From NCBI RefSeq assembly GCF_000219535.2, contig NZ_CP007806.1:4794501-4858500 (forward strand): a stretch of DNA of 64,000 nucleotides, given 5' to 3'. The translations under genes and the position numbers were made by a program. Below the pieces are notes generated by a model that saw only the letters and a program-made list of their open reading frames with translations, had not been told where the DNA came from and ran no database searches. Within the stretch, counting starts at the first letter, position 1. Each line of letters opens with the position of its first letter. Shown piece by piece: positions 46,220 through 59,469 of the stretch. The stretch is from Brevibacillus laterosporus LMG 15441. Its GTDB lineage: Bacteria; Bacillota; Bacilli; Brevibacillales; Brevibacillaceae.

Positions 46220-46249
46220 ATTATAGCAAATCAGTACATTTCTGTACAA
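46220..46249 (-). promoter_or_regulatory. nuo operon promoter with internal palindrome
   Basis: TTGTAC (46244-46249), 18 bases and TATAAT (46220-46225) are read on minus, 45 bases before nuoA. GTACA-TTTC-TGTAC (46234-46247) is an inverted repeat lying across the -35 and spacer, placed as an operator would be. Confidence 0.65.
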
Positions 46250-46344
46250 CGAAAGCCCTTACAAAAACTCAGACTTTTATTAGCCTACGTACATTTATAT
46301 ACTTATTTTATCAGATTTTTGTTTATTTTATGAAAAAATATTAC

Positions 46345-46399
46345 GCGAATAAAATATAAGGGTCTTACCTGCAGCAGAGATGTGCAGGTAAGACCCTTT
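46345..46399 (-). terminator. Terminator after the Vpr-like protease
   Basis: Arms 46358-46373 and 46383-46398 are a perfect 16-bp inverted repeat, followed on minus by an AT-rich tail. Confidence 0.9.
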
Positions 46400-46437
46400 G
46401 TTACTTGGCGTTAGTTCCTCCTAAACATGCAACTGTC

Positions 46438-49400
46438 TTACTGAACAGTAGGTTCGGCCACTTGTTGCTCAGTTTGTTCAGCTTGCTGCTTAAGTTGCTG
46501 CTCAACTTGTTGTTCAACTTGTTCTTCTACTTCGCTTGGAGCAGGAAGTCTACCTTTTCCTTTTCCTTTTCCCTTACCTTTATTCGGTTGCAGCACTACA
46601 TCTACAACGACTGCCTTTTTAATCGAAGGCACCTTTACAGAAGATACATAAACGGTAAGATACACTGGCTTTTTCTGTTTTTTCTTTGGCAATTTTACTA
46701 GGAAGCCATCGTTGTCGATCAAATCAGGGTTAGAGCTTTCTACCACTTTATAAGTAATTTCATCTGTTTCATTCGGTAGCTTCAACACTTGCTTATTCAA
46801 TTCGCTTACATTGACAATCTTTGCAGAGAAATCATCGGCTGCTTCGTTAACTAATTCCCTGATGTCTTCACGGTCTTCTTCATCAACTGGACCTTGAATG
46901 GAAATAGCACTCCAAGCCTCATATTTAATTTTTATATCTTCCTCTTTTTCAACTGGATTCTCTGGATCATACTGATATCCAAAGATTCTTACTTTATATT
47001 TTCCGTTTTCCGGCTTTGTCAGTTTACCAGTTTTTGTACTTACATACTCCCCAGTTAGATTTTTAAAGGAAAGCTTTCCTGGTTTCAATAACTGAAGATT
47101 TCCTTTTTTGTCTGTCTTCTTCTCTACAGCCATTGTACCTAGCTTCTCGTCATTTAGACCCCAAATCTGTAGCTCAATGAGATTAATATCCTTTGCCTGC
47201 AAATCGGCAGATGCAGAGAAAGTGAGTGAATCCGGATTAACCTGAGTGCTGGAGAGCTTAAAGCTATCAAAACCGAATTTGTTTTCTTCTCTTTCATCAC
47301 CTACATGAATAACAAACGGCAGATGCAAGTCAGGGTGTCCATCCTGGCTCTTCAGACGAACTTCACCTTCATATACGCCGTCCTTTACTTTTTTCTTAGC
47401 CTCTATCTGCAAATTAAATTGTAGGGACTTTCCAGGTTTTACGGTGAAGTCATCCTCTGACAGCTTCACTTTCAGGTTGTCCACATTAGTAGTTGTTGCT
47501 GGTTTTCCTGGTACAGACGTTACCTTTTCGTGCATAATAACTTCTGCTTCGTATTCAACCTCTTCATCGGAAGTATTTTTTAATTGAAGAGTTCTAACTA
47601 ATGGTTTTTTCATGTCTCTGGAAACTAAGCCAAAGCTAACATTTGTTCCGTAGTTGGTAACATACTTTTCATTCATGTTTTTATCTAGGATTTTGGTCTT
47701 TTCAACTGTTTGTAGCAGAGCTGGTGTTTTTAGCGCTGCCAAACCATCTACACGACCAGAACCTTGGGAATACACATCATATAGAACACCATTGCCATCC
47801 TTGATTTCAACAGCAGTATTAGCCATAGCCGCCTTTACATCAAATGGCGTCCAATCTGGGTGAGCCTGTTTTAAAAGCAATACTAGACCTGCTACATGCG
47901 GTGTCGCCATACTTGTACCGTTTAGGCGTTGGTATGCATGATCGTAATTCGCATCTGGGAAATCCTTTTTCCATGTTGGCTTAGCTGACAGGATACTTAC
48001 CCCTGGAGCCGAAACATCTGGCTTAATTGAGTACTCATCATCCATAGCTGGTCCACGCGAACTAAAGTCAGCCATTAGATCGCCTTTTTCTTCCGTCTTA
48101 GGATACTCGCTGCTAAACGTAATGGTAGCTTTGCTTGGATCAGCTTGAATTAGCTTCACCAATTCACGGCCTTCTTTTCCTTTCATATCAAAGGTAGGAA
48201 TTGCATCCATTTGATCGCCAAGATAGGAATTAAAGTAATCGTCACGACCTACCGGATCTGGATCCGCAATGCCGTCTCCATTTGCATCATTGCCATTATA
48301 AATAATAATCGCTTTTGCTCCCGCTTTTTTCGCACTGGAGATCTTGTCCACAAAGGGTACTCCACCGCGTGAAACTAAGACCACTTTTCCCTTCACATCT
48401 ACTTTAGCAAAATCAGAATTCATTCCTAGGTTAGCAAATACAAGCGAGAGGGCATCTGTACCCACTATCTTCGCAAAATCATTTAGACCTGTTTCATAAC
48501 TTGCTACTTTAAATTCATAGTTTTTACCGAAAGAGGTAGTAGCTGTACTGGTATACAACTCTACTGGTGGCGTAGTTGCTCCTACAGAAATAACTAACTT
48601 AGCTCCTGCTGGAGATCCGGCTGTATAATAATATTGATTTGGATTATTATTAGCAGCATTTCCGTTAGCTACCACTGGAATAACCCCAGCCAATACAGCA
48701 TTATTTAATGCGATAGCATCAGGTGAGTCAGGGCTCTTTTCCAAATCAGAGCCTAACGACAAATTGATAACATCCATGCCATCTTTAACAGCACGTTCAA
48801 TTCCATCAATTACTTGAGCCGAGCTTCCGCCATGTCGTCCTAATACACGGTATGAATAAAGGTCAGACTCATAGGCAATTCCACGAACATGAACATCAGA
48901 TGTTTTATTGGAAGCTCGTCCCACAATTGTGCCAGCTACGTGAGTACCGTGATGTGAGCCTTTATAACCTTTCCCCTCTGGATCTTCTTCAACTGGGATT
49001 GGCTTTTGCTCATATGGGTCATCATCATCGTCGTAGGAGTCATAACCACCTTTATAGGCATCCTTTAAGTCAGGGTGCAAATAGTCCACACCGGTGTCAA
49101 TAACACCTACTTTTAAGCCTTTTCCCGTGTAGCCTAGCTTCCACATCTCAGGTATTTTCATTGCTTTCAGAGGGTTCGCGTCATAATGTCCTGGTGGTAG
49201 ATCGGCTGTCTCAGATACAACCTCTACCTCTGGTTGGGAATAGTAGTTAATGTTGTTATAAACAGCTTTTACATTAGGCAGTTCAGCCAGCTTAGGGATT
49301 TCATTTGCAGGCAGAGTCACTACCATTCCATTAAATACTTCTTCAAACTTCTTCTCGATATCTACATCAAGGCCCTTGTCTTCAATAAGTCCTTCAAAAT

Positions 49401-49737
49401 CATCCTGATCATCAGATACTAGTGAACGGGCTTCTCTTTCAGAACTTTTCGACTTTCCTTTCGTTACAACAACTGGGTCAGCTTTTAATTGGACAATAAC
49501 CGTGACCATTTTAGAAGACTTGGTATCCAAAGCAGGAGATATGTACGCAGGGCCAGTAGAAACTTCCTCATCAGTTTCCCCCGTTACCTTTGCCTTTGTT
49601 AACTCGTTAACGTCTAATAGGGCGTCCAATTCTAGACCTTCTTTTGGAGTCGCCGCCATAACATTATACGGGATAACTCCTAGCAACAAGCTAGTAGCTA
49701 GTGCTATTGATGTAATCTTTTTCGGTTTTCGTAACAA
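46438..49737 (-). CDS. Secreted Vpr-like S8 serine protease with PA domain
   Basis: This 1099-residue protein has a signal peptide ending near VMA-AT (28). An inhibitor I9-like propeptide region (about 75-165) precedes a subtilase domain with Asp214 (VIDTGVD), His263 (HHGTHVAGT) and Ser609 (LNGTSMATPHVAG). A protease-associated insert lies at about 420-540. Fn3-like beta modules occupy about 670-1040. It ends unusually with a KGKGKGKGKG basic run and a Glu/Gln-rich tail (EQVEQQVEQQ) predicted to be helical. No SLH domain is seen. The start is TTG, eight bases after AGGAGG. Proteases of this type degrade extracellular protein; the tail may attach it to the cell surface. Confidence 0.93.
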   Translation of the reverse strand: MLRKPKKITSIALATSLLLGVIPYNVMAATPKEGLELDALLDVNELTKAKVTGETDEEVSTGPAYISPALDTKSSKMVTVIVQLKADPVVVTKGKSKSSEREARSLVSDDQDDFEGLIEDKGLDVDIEKKFEEVFNGMVVTLPANEIPKLAELPNVKAVYNNINYYSQPEVEVVSETADLPPGHYDANPLKAMKIPEMWKLGYTGKGLKVGVIDTGVDYLHPDLKDAYKGGYDSYDDDDDPYEQKPIPVEEDPEGKGYKGSHHGTHVAGTIVGRASNKTSDVHVRGIAYESDLYSYRVLGRHGGSSAQVIDGIERAVKDGMDVINLSLGSDLEKSPDSPDAIALNNAVLAGVIPVVANGNAANNNPNQYYYTAGSPAGAKLVISVGATTPPVELYTSTATTSFGKNYEFKVASYETGLNDFAKIVGTDALSLVFANLGMNSDFAKVDVKGKVVLVSRGGVPFVDKISSAKKAGAKAIIIYNGNDANGDGIADPDPVGRDDYFNSYLGDQMDAIPTFDMKGKEGRELVKLIQADPSKATITFSSEYPKTEEKGDLMADFSSRGPAMDDEYSIKPDVSAPGVSILSAKPTWKKDFPDANYDHAYQRLNGTSMATPHVAGLVLLLKQAHPDWTPFDVKAAMANTAVEIKDGNGVLYDVYSQGSGRVDGLAALKTPALLQTVEKTKILDKNMNEKYVTNYGTNVSFGLVSRDMKKPLVRTLQLKNTSDEEVEYEAEVIMHEKVTSVPGKPATTTNVDNLKVKLSEDDFTVKPGKSLQFNLQIEAKKKVKDGVYEGEVRLKSQDGHPDLHLPFVIHVGDEREENKFGFDSFKLSSTQVNPDSLTFSASADLQAKDINLIELQIWGLNDEKLGTMAVEKKTDKKGNLQLLKPGKLSFKNLTGEYVSTKTGKLTKPENGKYKVRIFGYQYDPENPVEKEEDIKIKYEAWSAISIQGPVDEEDREDIRELVNEAADDFSAKIVNVSELNKQVLKLPNETDEITYKVVESSNPDLIDNDGFLVKLPKKKQKKPVYLTVYVSSVKVPSIKKAVVVDVVLQPNKGKGKGKGKGRLPAPSEVEEQVEQQVEQQLKQQAEQTEQQVAEPTVQ

Positions 49738-49872
49738 CTATGATCCCTCCTAAAAATAATAAATTTTAAAAAAATATAATGGCATACTGAGTTTTCTAAA
49801 AAATCAGTACATATTAATTTCTCTATATTTTTCTTTATTCCTTTAGGCCTAAAGTCATGTTTTTACAAAATT

Positions 49873-49920
49873 TAAAAAAACTGCCCTTCCGTATAATTGT
49901 CTATACGTTAAAGGGCAGTC
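49873..49920. terminator. Terminator with nested hairpin after the unrecognised gene
   Basis: AACTGCCCTT and AAGGGCAGT (49879-49888, 49911-49919) enclose CGTATA...TATACG. Seven T follow on minus; the plus side also has T residues. Confidence 0.88.
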
Positions 49921-49963
49921 ATTTTTAATTTTTTTATGGTAAAATTTGTATTTTGAATAACGT

Positions 49964-50710
49964 TTATTGAAGAGCTTGCGGATTATCTGTACCCAAGAAA
50001 TCCTCGTAAATACGCTCCCATACCACTTTGAATTCCATTTTTTCATTATCCGGAATTTCTTGGAAACGTTCAATCGGCTCTTCTAGGTATGGTGTTAATT
50101 TGATCAAGACTTCTGTTAGCATATTATCGTTAATGCCTCCTAGAATTTCCTTGATCTCATTTTTGGATAACGAGAATTCATTCTCTTCTTTTTCATGTAG
50201 ATACATTACTAACTGGCTAAATACTGGATGAATCAACGACTCCAAACGAATGTGATACAAAGCGAACATTTCATCATCACGAAGCTCGAATGTATCTACT
50301 ACTTCTGGGAAGGGATCTACTGGTACATCTAGGCTTGTTCCTTTATCAATTACTAGTCCCCACTTAATGAACATATCTAACGCTTCCTGAGCTGTTGCCG
50401 GATACTCATAGTTAGAACGCTTCAAAAAGTTAGCGTACTTCTCCAATAGAGCCACATAGTTTTCATAGTTCTCTTCGTCATGGAATTTATTTTTATCCAA
50501 TGTATCGAAAGTTCCTTCCAATGCTCTAGTAGAATAGATGGACTTTAACATTTCTTCTTTTGTCTCTAGCTTGCTCACCGCATAGCAAACGGCTTTAAAC
50601 AATACGTTCATCTCATGAGAGAACACGGTGCTCCAGCCATGCATGTCATAGCCTTTCGGAATAATAATATCGTCGCTACCTTTTGTGCGAAGATCTTGTA
50701 TCGTTTGCAT
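49964..50710 (-). CDS. Conserved-looking protein of unknown function
   Basis: I do not recognise this 248-residue protein with confidence; it may be a DUF6042-type protein. It is acidic, mostly helical by appearance, and has no signal peptide, membrane segment or catalytic motif. Notable stretches are DMHGWSTVFSHEMNVLFKAV near the start, a Glu/Asp/Tyr-rich middle, and FELRDDEMFALYHIRLESLIHP around 145-165. AAGGAG precedes the ATG. It stands alone between the Vpr-like protease and atpC, with a strong terminator and a possible TATAAT at 50781-50786. Confidence 0.75.
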   Translation of the reverse strand: MQTIQDLRTKGSDDIIIPKGYDMHGWSTVFSHEMNVLFKAVCYAVSKLETKEEMLKSIYSTRALEGTFDTLDKNKFHDEENYENYVALLEKYANFLKRSNYEYPATAQEALDMFIKWGLVIDKGTSLDVPVDPFPEVVDTFELRDDEMFALYHIRLESLIHPVFSQLVMYLHEKEENEFSLSKNEIKEILGGINDNMLTEVLIKLTPYLEEPIERFQEIPDNEKMEFKVVWERIYEDFLGTDNPQALQ

Positions 50711-50814
50711 ATTACACTCTCCTTATCCACAACTGCGTTTCACAGAGTACCTCTTAGTAATCCTCAAGTACATTAGGTTTATTATACACATAACTAGAGG
50801 CAGATTTCCAACTT

Positions 50815-50857
50815 CCAAAAGAAAATCCCCAAGCATATTAAAATGCCTGGGGATTTT
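50815..50857 (-). terminator. Terminator of the atp operon
   Basis: AAAATCCCCAAGCAT (50822-50836) and ATGCCTGGGGATTTT (50843-50857) form a 15-bp stem with one wobble, directly after atpC. Confidence 0.92.
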
Positions 50858-50860
50858 CGC

Positions 50861-52715
<1,855 letters not shown>

Positions 52716-52751
52716 CTAAAAGCTAATTGGAAGCCTTTATAACTGTCTTTG

Positions 52752-53618
52752 TTATACTTGTGAGTTCGCACCCGCAACAATCTCGGAGATTTCTTGCGTG
52801 ATGGCTGCCTGACGAGCACGGTTATAGAAGAGTGTCAAACGATCGATAATATCAGATGCATTATCAGTCGCATTACCCATCGAGGTCATACGCGCTCCGT
52901 GCTCTGAAGCTTTTGCATCCAATACAGCACTATAGATTAGCGTTTCTGCATATTTTGGCAAAAGCACTGCGAGAACCTCTTCTGCAGAAGGCTCATAATC
53001 ATAGTTAACTGTAGAGGCCTGTGAATCCGATTCAATTGATTGAAGTGGCAACAGGCGTTTCACCTGTGGAACTTGCGAGATAGCAGATTCAAATTCGTTA
53101 TAGCAGAGATAGAGTTCGTCGATCTGTTCTTCCGCATATAATTTAACTGCTGTGTACGCAATTTGCTTAATGTCAGAAAAACTAGGGTTTTCCGGCATTC
53201 CAACTACCTCTTCAATAACAGGATAGTTACGTTTCACAAAGAAATCGCGGCCTTTGCGTCCGATAACAAAGATCGCATACTCATCTTTAGATTTATGCTT
53301 TTCGTTAGCCGCCTGAAGAACCTTACGGATGATATTCCCGTTATATCCTCCTGCGAGTCCACGGTCAGAAGTAATTACGATATATCCTGTCTTCTTCACC
53401 GGACGGGTTTGAAGCATCGGATGTTTAAAGCCAGTGCTTCCTGCGGCAATACTTGCTACTACCTCTTGAACCTTTTGAGCATACGGGCGAGCCGCTTGCG
53501 CTTGGTCTTGGGCACGGCGAAGTTTTGCAGTAGACACCATCTTCATCGCTTTCGTGATCTGACGCGTGTTTTTAACGCTTTTTATACGTCGTTTTACTTC
53601 ACGAATACCTTGAGCCAC
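52752..53618 (-). CDS. atpG: ATP synthase F1 subunit gamma
   Basis: This 288-residue rotor shaft has the paired terminal helices: IREVKRRIKSVKNTRQITKAMKMVSTAKLRRAQ at the N-terminus and RMTSMGNATDNASDII...YNRARQAAITQEISEIVAGA at the C-terminus. A Rossmann-like centre (TSDRGLAGGYNGNI) lies between them. The usual length and motif order are kept. Confidence 0.97.
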   Translation of the reverse strand: MAQGIREVKRRIKSVKNTRQITKAMKMVSTAKLRRAQDQAQAARPYAQKVQEVVASIAAGSTGFKHPMLQTRPVKKTGYIVITSDRGLAGGYNGNIIRKVLQAANEKHKSKDEYAIFVIGRKGRDFFVKRNYPVIEEVVGMPENPSFSDIKQIAYTAVKLYAEEQIDELYLCYNEFESAISQVPQVKRLLPLQSIESDSQASTVNYDYEPSAEEVLAVLLPKYAETLIYSAVLDAKASEHGARMTSMGNATDNASDIIDRLTLFYNRARQAAITQEISEIVAGANSQV

Positions 53619-53694
53619 TCATTTTCACCACCTTGGGAAATGCATGCTGAATTCTTCTGAACCCAGCATGCACAAAATCTATCGATGCCGAAGA

Positions 53695-55206
<1,512 letters not shown>

Positions 55207-55235
55207 TTACGATTCACCCCATTCAACCCAGCGTC

Positions 55236-55763
55236 TTATATTTGATGCGCAAAATGCTCTAATTTCGTTTTCAAGCTACCGTCATATAAACGATCGCCAA
55301 TCTTCACAACGACTCCACCAATAATAGTAGGGTCTATTACGCTTTCGAAGCGTAGCTTTTTATTCAGCATTTGACCAAACTGAATAGCAAGCTCTTCTAA
55401 TTCTTCCTGGCTCAGTGGTTTAGCTGTAGTAACAACGGCATCCGCAAAGCCACGTTTATCGTTGGCCATTTCTACGTATGCTCTGGTTATTTCTGCGAAT
55501 TCACTTTCACGTTTGTTGTCTACTAACGCAAAAAGAAAGTTGATTACTTCCTGCGAAGCTTTTCCTTTGAAAAGCTCCTCCAGCAACTCTTTCTTAGAAG
55601 CAACGGCAATTCGAGGATGCGTAAATAATTTATGGAAGTCAGGTACCTGTTTTAATGCTTCAGCAAGGTCTTTTAACTCACCTTCAATTTGATCAATGAG
55701 TCCACGCTCTTCTGCAATCTCAAACAGAGCACGCGCGTAACGTTTTGCTAATGCTCCACTCAT
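55236..55763 (-). CDS. atpH: ATP synthase F1 subunit delta
   Basis: This 175-residue stator subunit joins F1 to subunit b. It has the N-terminal helical domain (AKRYARALFEIAEERG) and the C-terminal IDPTIIGGVVVKIGDRLYDGSLKTKLEHF signature. Its ATG overlaps the atpF stop by four bases. Confidence 0.97.
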   Translation of the reverse strand: MSGALAKRYARALFEIAEERGLIDQIEGELKDLAEALKQVPDFHKLFTHPRIAVASKKELLEELFKGKASQEVINFLFALVDNKRESEFAEITRAYVEMANDKRGFADAVVTTAKPLSQEELEELAIQFGQMLNKKLRFESVIDPTIIGGVVVKIGDRLYDGSLKTKLEHFAHQI

Positions 55764-56272
55764 AAGCGATCCCCTACTTGTTTCAGGAACTGATCAATCG
55801 TGGATTTTTGTGTAGCTTCATCCAATTCTTTTTCAATAATTTTAGAAGCCAACATAACAGATAGACTTGCCATTTGCGTACGTAGTTCTTCTTTAGCTTT
55901 CTCTGTCTCGCGAGCAATTTCTGCACTTGCTTCCGCTTTCAGACGAGCTGCCGTTTCTTCTGCCTCTTTCTTAATACGCGCTTCTTCTTCTTGTGCTTGA
56001 CGAGTTGCACGCTCAATTAGAGCTTTTGTTTCTTGACGAGCTTCTTCTAACAAGCGGCGTTGTTCAGCTAGTAGTCCTTCCGCTTCTTTACGGTTACGTT
56101 CTGCTGCTTCAATTTCTGATGCAACGTATTGACGGCGTTTTTCCATGATTTGTGTTATAGGGCCAACTGCAAATTTCCTAACAACTAAAAGAAGTATCAG
56201 GAATGCGAGTACTTGAAAGAGCATCGTGCCCCCTTCAAGGGTTACCGCTCCAAACTCTAGCATGCTATTCAC
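55760..56272 (-). CDS. atpF: ATP synthase Fo subunit b
   Basis: This 170-residue peripheral-stalk subunit has one N-terminal membrane helix (about 15-33, LFQVLAFLILLLVV) followed by a long charged coiled coil rich in Glu, Lys, Arg and Ala. A dimer would reach up to delta. The family's short C-terminal end is normal. Confidence 0.96.
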   Translation of the reverse strand: MNSMLEFGAVTLEGGTMLFQVLAFLILLLVVRKFAVGPITQIMEKRRQYVASEIEAAERNRKEAEGLLAEQRRLLEEARQETKALIERATRQAQEEEARIKKEAEETAARLKAEASAEIARETEKAKEELRTQMASLSVMLASKIIEKELDEATQKSTIDQFLKQVGDRL

Positions 56273-56380
56273 TCCTTCCTGGTTCAGAAGAGTATTTTAA
56301 GTAATGATAAAAAATCAATGATCTTTTACTGTTGCATAAACAAGGCGAAGGCCTAGCCTGCTAGCCTTCGCCCCGTAAAA

Positions 56381-56638
<258 letters not shown>

Positions 56639-57457
56639 TTAGTGACCATCATTCGTTTTCTGCGAAATATATATGATTGTAAGGGTCGTGAAGATATAAG
56701 CTTGAACTGCCCCTACGAAGACGGAATAACCAAGCCACGCTAATAATGGGATACTACCAATAAAGACACCGGTGCTCATTAAGAAGGCAATCAAAACTTC
56801 CCCGGCAAAAATGTTACCAAATAGACGGAGTGGAAGTGTTAATGGCTTAATGACCAGTTCTTCAAGGATATGGAGTGGGTTAAGAAAATGCTTCAGGTAC
56901 GTACCTAGCCCATGACGTCGAATATCCACGTATTGAGAGTAAAGAAGGATAGTAAGCGCCAGCGAGAAGGTCACACTTGCAGCAGCCGTTGGAGACTTCC
57001 ACCATGCGATGTGTATACCATGTCCACCTGGTTCAAGTGCATGTTCCACTTTTTCGATTTTCTTAGCCTGAGCCTCAGGAGTCCCAGAAATCGTCAACAT
57101 CTCAACAACTTGTTCGTTAACTACCTTGTTTTGAGCAGGGTCGTTGTGATGCAGCGTAACTACGTTAAGACCTAGCCCTAACCAGTTCCCTAGAATGATA
57201 TAGAGAAAAACTGTTACAGCAAGTGTAATAAACCTTGCAGCCGTTTTTGCATCCATAACCGATCTTGCCAAGTTATTGATGAAATCGACAATCCACTCTA
57301 GAAGGTTTTGCCTTCCACCTGGAACACCTGTCGTTAATTGACGAGATAAAACAACCAGTAGGACAAAAACCAAAATAGCTGTCAACGTAATCATAAGCAT
57401 GGTCGGAATATCGAATACGAGTCCACCGAGCTTAAATTTTAATGACCAATGATCCAA
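56639..57457 (-). CDS. atpB: ATP synthase Fo subunit a
   Basis: This membrane subunit forms the half-channels for protons. Motifs are EELVIKPLTLPLRLFGNIFAGEVLIAFLM with the essential Arg in helix 4, and VGAVQAYIFTTLTIIYI near the end. I favour the TTG at 57457 (272 residues) because GGGGTG stands eight bases before it; an earlier TTG at 57481 lacks a site. A soluble insert (about residues 100-150, HHNDPAQNKVVNEQ) is larger than in E. coli. Confidence 0.95.
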   Translation of the reverse strand: MDHWSLKFKLGGLVFDIPTMLMITLTAILVFVLLVVLSRQLTTGVPGGRQNLLEWIVDFINNLARSVMDAKTAARFITLAVTVFLYIILGNWLGLGLNVVTLHHNDPAQNKVVNEQVVEMLTISGTPEAQAKKIEKVEHALEPGGHGIHIAWWKSPTAAASVTFSLALTILLYSQYVDIRRHGLGTYLKHFLNPLHILEELVIKPLTLPLRLFGNIFAGEVLIAFLMSTGVFIGSIPLLAWLGYSVFVGAVQAYIFTTLTIIYISQKTNDGH

Positions 57458-57569
57458 AATTTGTTCACCCCTTTCCCTCAAAAAATACTTCCTTAGTCAA
57501 CCTTTTAAGAGCTTACTCTTTATTCTACCTCTTAACTTGTTGAAAAACAGTTAACAAATATTGAACTAA

Positions 57570-57932
57570 TCATCTATTTTTAAGATTGTAATACACAAAA
57601 ATAATCGAAAACACTTGAAATACTAGCAGTCCAATAATAACTCCCATAATTTGAAACAATTCTGGAAATCTTAGGGCTATAAAAACTGCTATAATTGTAA
57701 CTGCAAACCTCTGCACCATTCCTATTCCCTTGGTTTTTCCTATATTACCAGTAATTTTCCATACCTTCAGATAAAGGAGAAGTCCATTGATAAGACTTGC
57801 AAAGCTACCCAACAGTAATGACTGAAAAAACAATCTATAATCAGGTAGGAGAAACCATAGAACCCCGATAAGGGCAATAGACCATAAAACACAGCGGATG
57901 ATATTACGTACGGCAGTATAGAATGTTTGCAT
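57570..57932 (-). CDS. atpI: ATP synthase accessory protein AtpI
   Basis: This 120-residue, four-helix membrane protein of the AtpI (ATP synthase I) family starts at the ATG at 57932 after GGGAG. Hydrophobic segments lie at about 12-30, 35-52, 70-88 and 93-113. Proteins of this family help c-ring assembly in some bacteria. It precedes atpB, the usual place. Confidence 0.85.
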   Translation of the reverse strand: MQTFYTAVRNIIRCVLWSIALIGVLWFLLPDYRLFFQSLLLGSFASLINGLLLYLKVWKITGNIGKTKGIGMVQRFAVTIIAVFIALRFPELFQIMGVIIGLLVFQVFSIIFVYYNLKNR

Positions 57933-57943
57933 GTTACATCTCC

Positions 57944-58156
57944 CTACAGATAAGGACGTATCATTTGGTATACGCTTACAATACCTACGCCCAACCCTAG
58001 AAACAGCCCGACAATCATGAGCCAAGGAGCCGTATGTAACCATTCATCTAAATACTGTCCAAATAAGACTCCGGCTATGATACATATTGCTAGATCTGCT
58101 CCAATCATGCTTACTAATCCGATAGCTTTCCATGGGTTATTTACCTTTTTTGACAA
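57944..58156 (-). CDS. atpZ: AtpZ/AtpI-family small membrane protein
   Basis: This 70-residue, two-helix protein has the ATPase_gene1 pattern: AIGLVSMIGADLAICIIAGVLFGQYLDEW, then PWLMIVGLFLGLGVGIVSVYQMI. I take the TTG at 58156 (SKKVNNPWK), eight bases after GGGAG; a longer frame upstream has no site. In alkaliphilic Bacillus the pair AtpZ/AtpI has been linked to Mg2+ supply for the enzyme. It is the first gene of the atp operon. Confidence 0.82.
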   Translation of the reverse strand: MSKKVNNPWKAIGLVSMIGADLAICIIAGVLFGQYLDEWLHTAPWLMIVGLFLGLGVGIVSVYQMIRPYL

Positions 58157-58207
58157 GTTCGCTTCTCCCTTCAGACAGAAATGGAAGAGCTTGGTTGACA
58201 CCTTAAC

Positions 58208-58237
58208 ATATTAACGAAGATTTATCTACATTGTCAA
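58208..58237 (-). promoter_or_regulatory. SigA promoter of the atp operon
   Basis: A perfect TTGACA (58232-58237), 18 bases and TAATAT (58208-58213) are read on minus, about 50 bases before atpZ. Confidence 0.75.
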
Positions 58238-58275
58238 CTTGTCGAACTGTAGGACACAAATTTTTCACAATTTGT

Positions 58276-59469
58276 CTATATTATTTTGATTATTGTTGAA
58301 ATTCCTTGACCGCCACCTATGCATAAGGTAGCTAGACCATAGCGAGAATCGCTTCGTTTCAACATTTCATGGACAAGACTAACCAGAACGCGAGCCCCGC
58401 TTGCTCCAATTGGATGACCAAGGGCAATCGCTCCTCCGTTCACGTTTAGCTTCTCTCGATCAAGGCCTAATTCCTTCCCAACCGCTATTGCTTGTGCCGC
58501 AAAAGCCTCATTGGCTTCAATCAGATCTATTTGATCTATAGAAAGCCCCGCCTTCTTTAGAGCCTTTTCTGTAGCCGGTACTGGGCCTAGTCCCATTACT
58601 TGCGGATTGACTCCAGCGCTTGCATTGGCAACTATTGTAGCTAAAGGCTTAATCCCCAGCTCTTCTGCCTTTGCATAAGACATTAAGACTAGTGCTGCAG
58701 CTCCATCATTAATTCCTGAGGCATTTCCTGCCGTGACGCTCCCGTCCTTTTTAAAAGCAGGTCGCAGTTTAGCTAATGCATCCACCGTTGCACCTGCTCG
58801 CGGGAACTCATCTTGCTCAAACAAAATAGCCTCTCCCTTTTTTTGCGGGATAGTGACAGGGACGATCTCATCTAAAAAACGTCCTTCTTGAATCGCTTTG
58901 TTTGCCTTTTGTTGGCTCCAAGCCGCAAATTCATCCTGTTCTTCTCGGCTTATCTGATAACGTTCGCAAAGATTTTCAGCTGTTATTCCCATATGATAAT
59001 CATTAAAGGCACACCAAAGCCCATCGCGGATCATGGAGTCTACGACCTTCTGATCACCCATGCGATACCCGTCTCTGGCCCCTTCTAATAAATAAGAAGC
59101 CTGACTCATATTTTCCATACCACCTGCAACTACCACATCTGCTTCTCCAGACACGATAGCCTGATAAGCTATATGTACAGCTTTTAATCCTGACCCGCAG
59201 ACTTTATTAATAGTCAATGAGGGTTTCTCCTCACCAATGCCTGCTAGCATGGCCGCCTGACGCGTTGGGTTTTGCCCAAGCCCCGCCTGTAATACGTTCC
59301 CCATCACGACCTCGTCTACATGCTGTTTATCAAGACCTGCTTTGGCAAGTGCCGCTTCAATCACTACTGCTCCTAATCTAGTTGCGCTTACAGAAGATAA
59401 CTTTCCTTGAAAACTACCGATGGCAGTGCGCACAGCACTGACAATAACTACATCGCTACCTTTCATCAT
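58276..59469 (-). CDS. Acetyl-CoA C-acetyltransferase (thiolase)
   Basis: This 397-residue thiolase condenses two acetyl-CoA to acetoacetyl-CoA or runs in reverse. The acylated Cys91 lies in [11 protein letters not shown], the GGMENMS motif follows, and the C-terminal [17 protein letters not shown] and CIGGGQG hold the catalytic His and second Cys. The start is the ATG at 59469, five bases after AAGGAG. It stands alone between the atp operon and the SLH glycosidase. Biosynthetic versus degradative use cannot be told from sequence. Confidence 0.94.
   Translation of the reverse strand: MMKGSDVVIVSAVRTAIGSFQGKLSSVSATRLGAVVIEAALAKAGLDKQHVDEVVMGNVLQAGLGQNPTRQAAMLAGIGEEKPSLTINKVCGSGLKAVHIAYQAIVSGEADVVVAGGMENMSQASYLLEGARDGYRMGDQKVVDSMIRDGLWCAFNDYHMGITAENLCERYQISREEQDEFAAWSQQKANKAIQEGRFLDEIVPVTIPQKKGEAILFEQDEFPRAGATVDALAKLRPAFKKDGSVTAGNASGINDGAAALVLMSYAKAEELGIKPLATIVANASAGVNPQVMGLGPVPATEKALKKAGLSIDQIDLIEANEAFAAQAIAVGKELGLDREKLNVNGGAIALGHPIGASGARVLVSLVHEMLKRSDSRYGLATLCIGGGQGISTIIKII

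Noticed and set aside
58240-58275. Rex-like redox operator upstream of the atp promoter
   Set aside because: Only one half (TTGTGAA) fits; the second half does not match TTCACAA, so the symmetry needed is missing.
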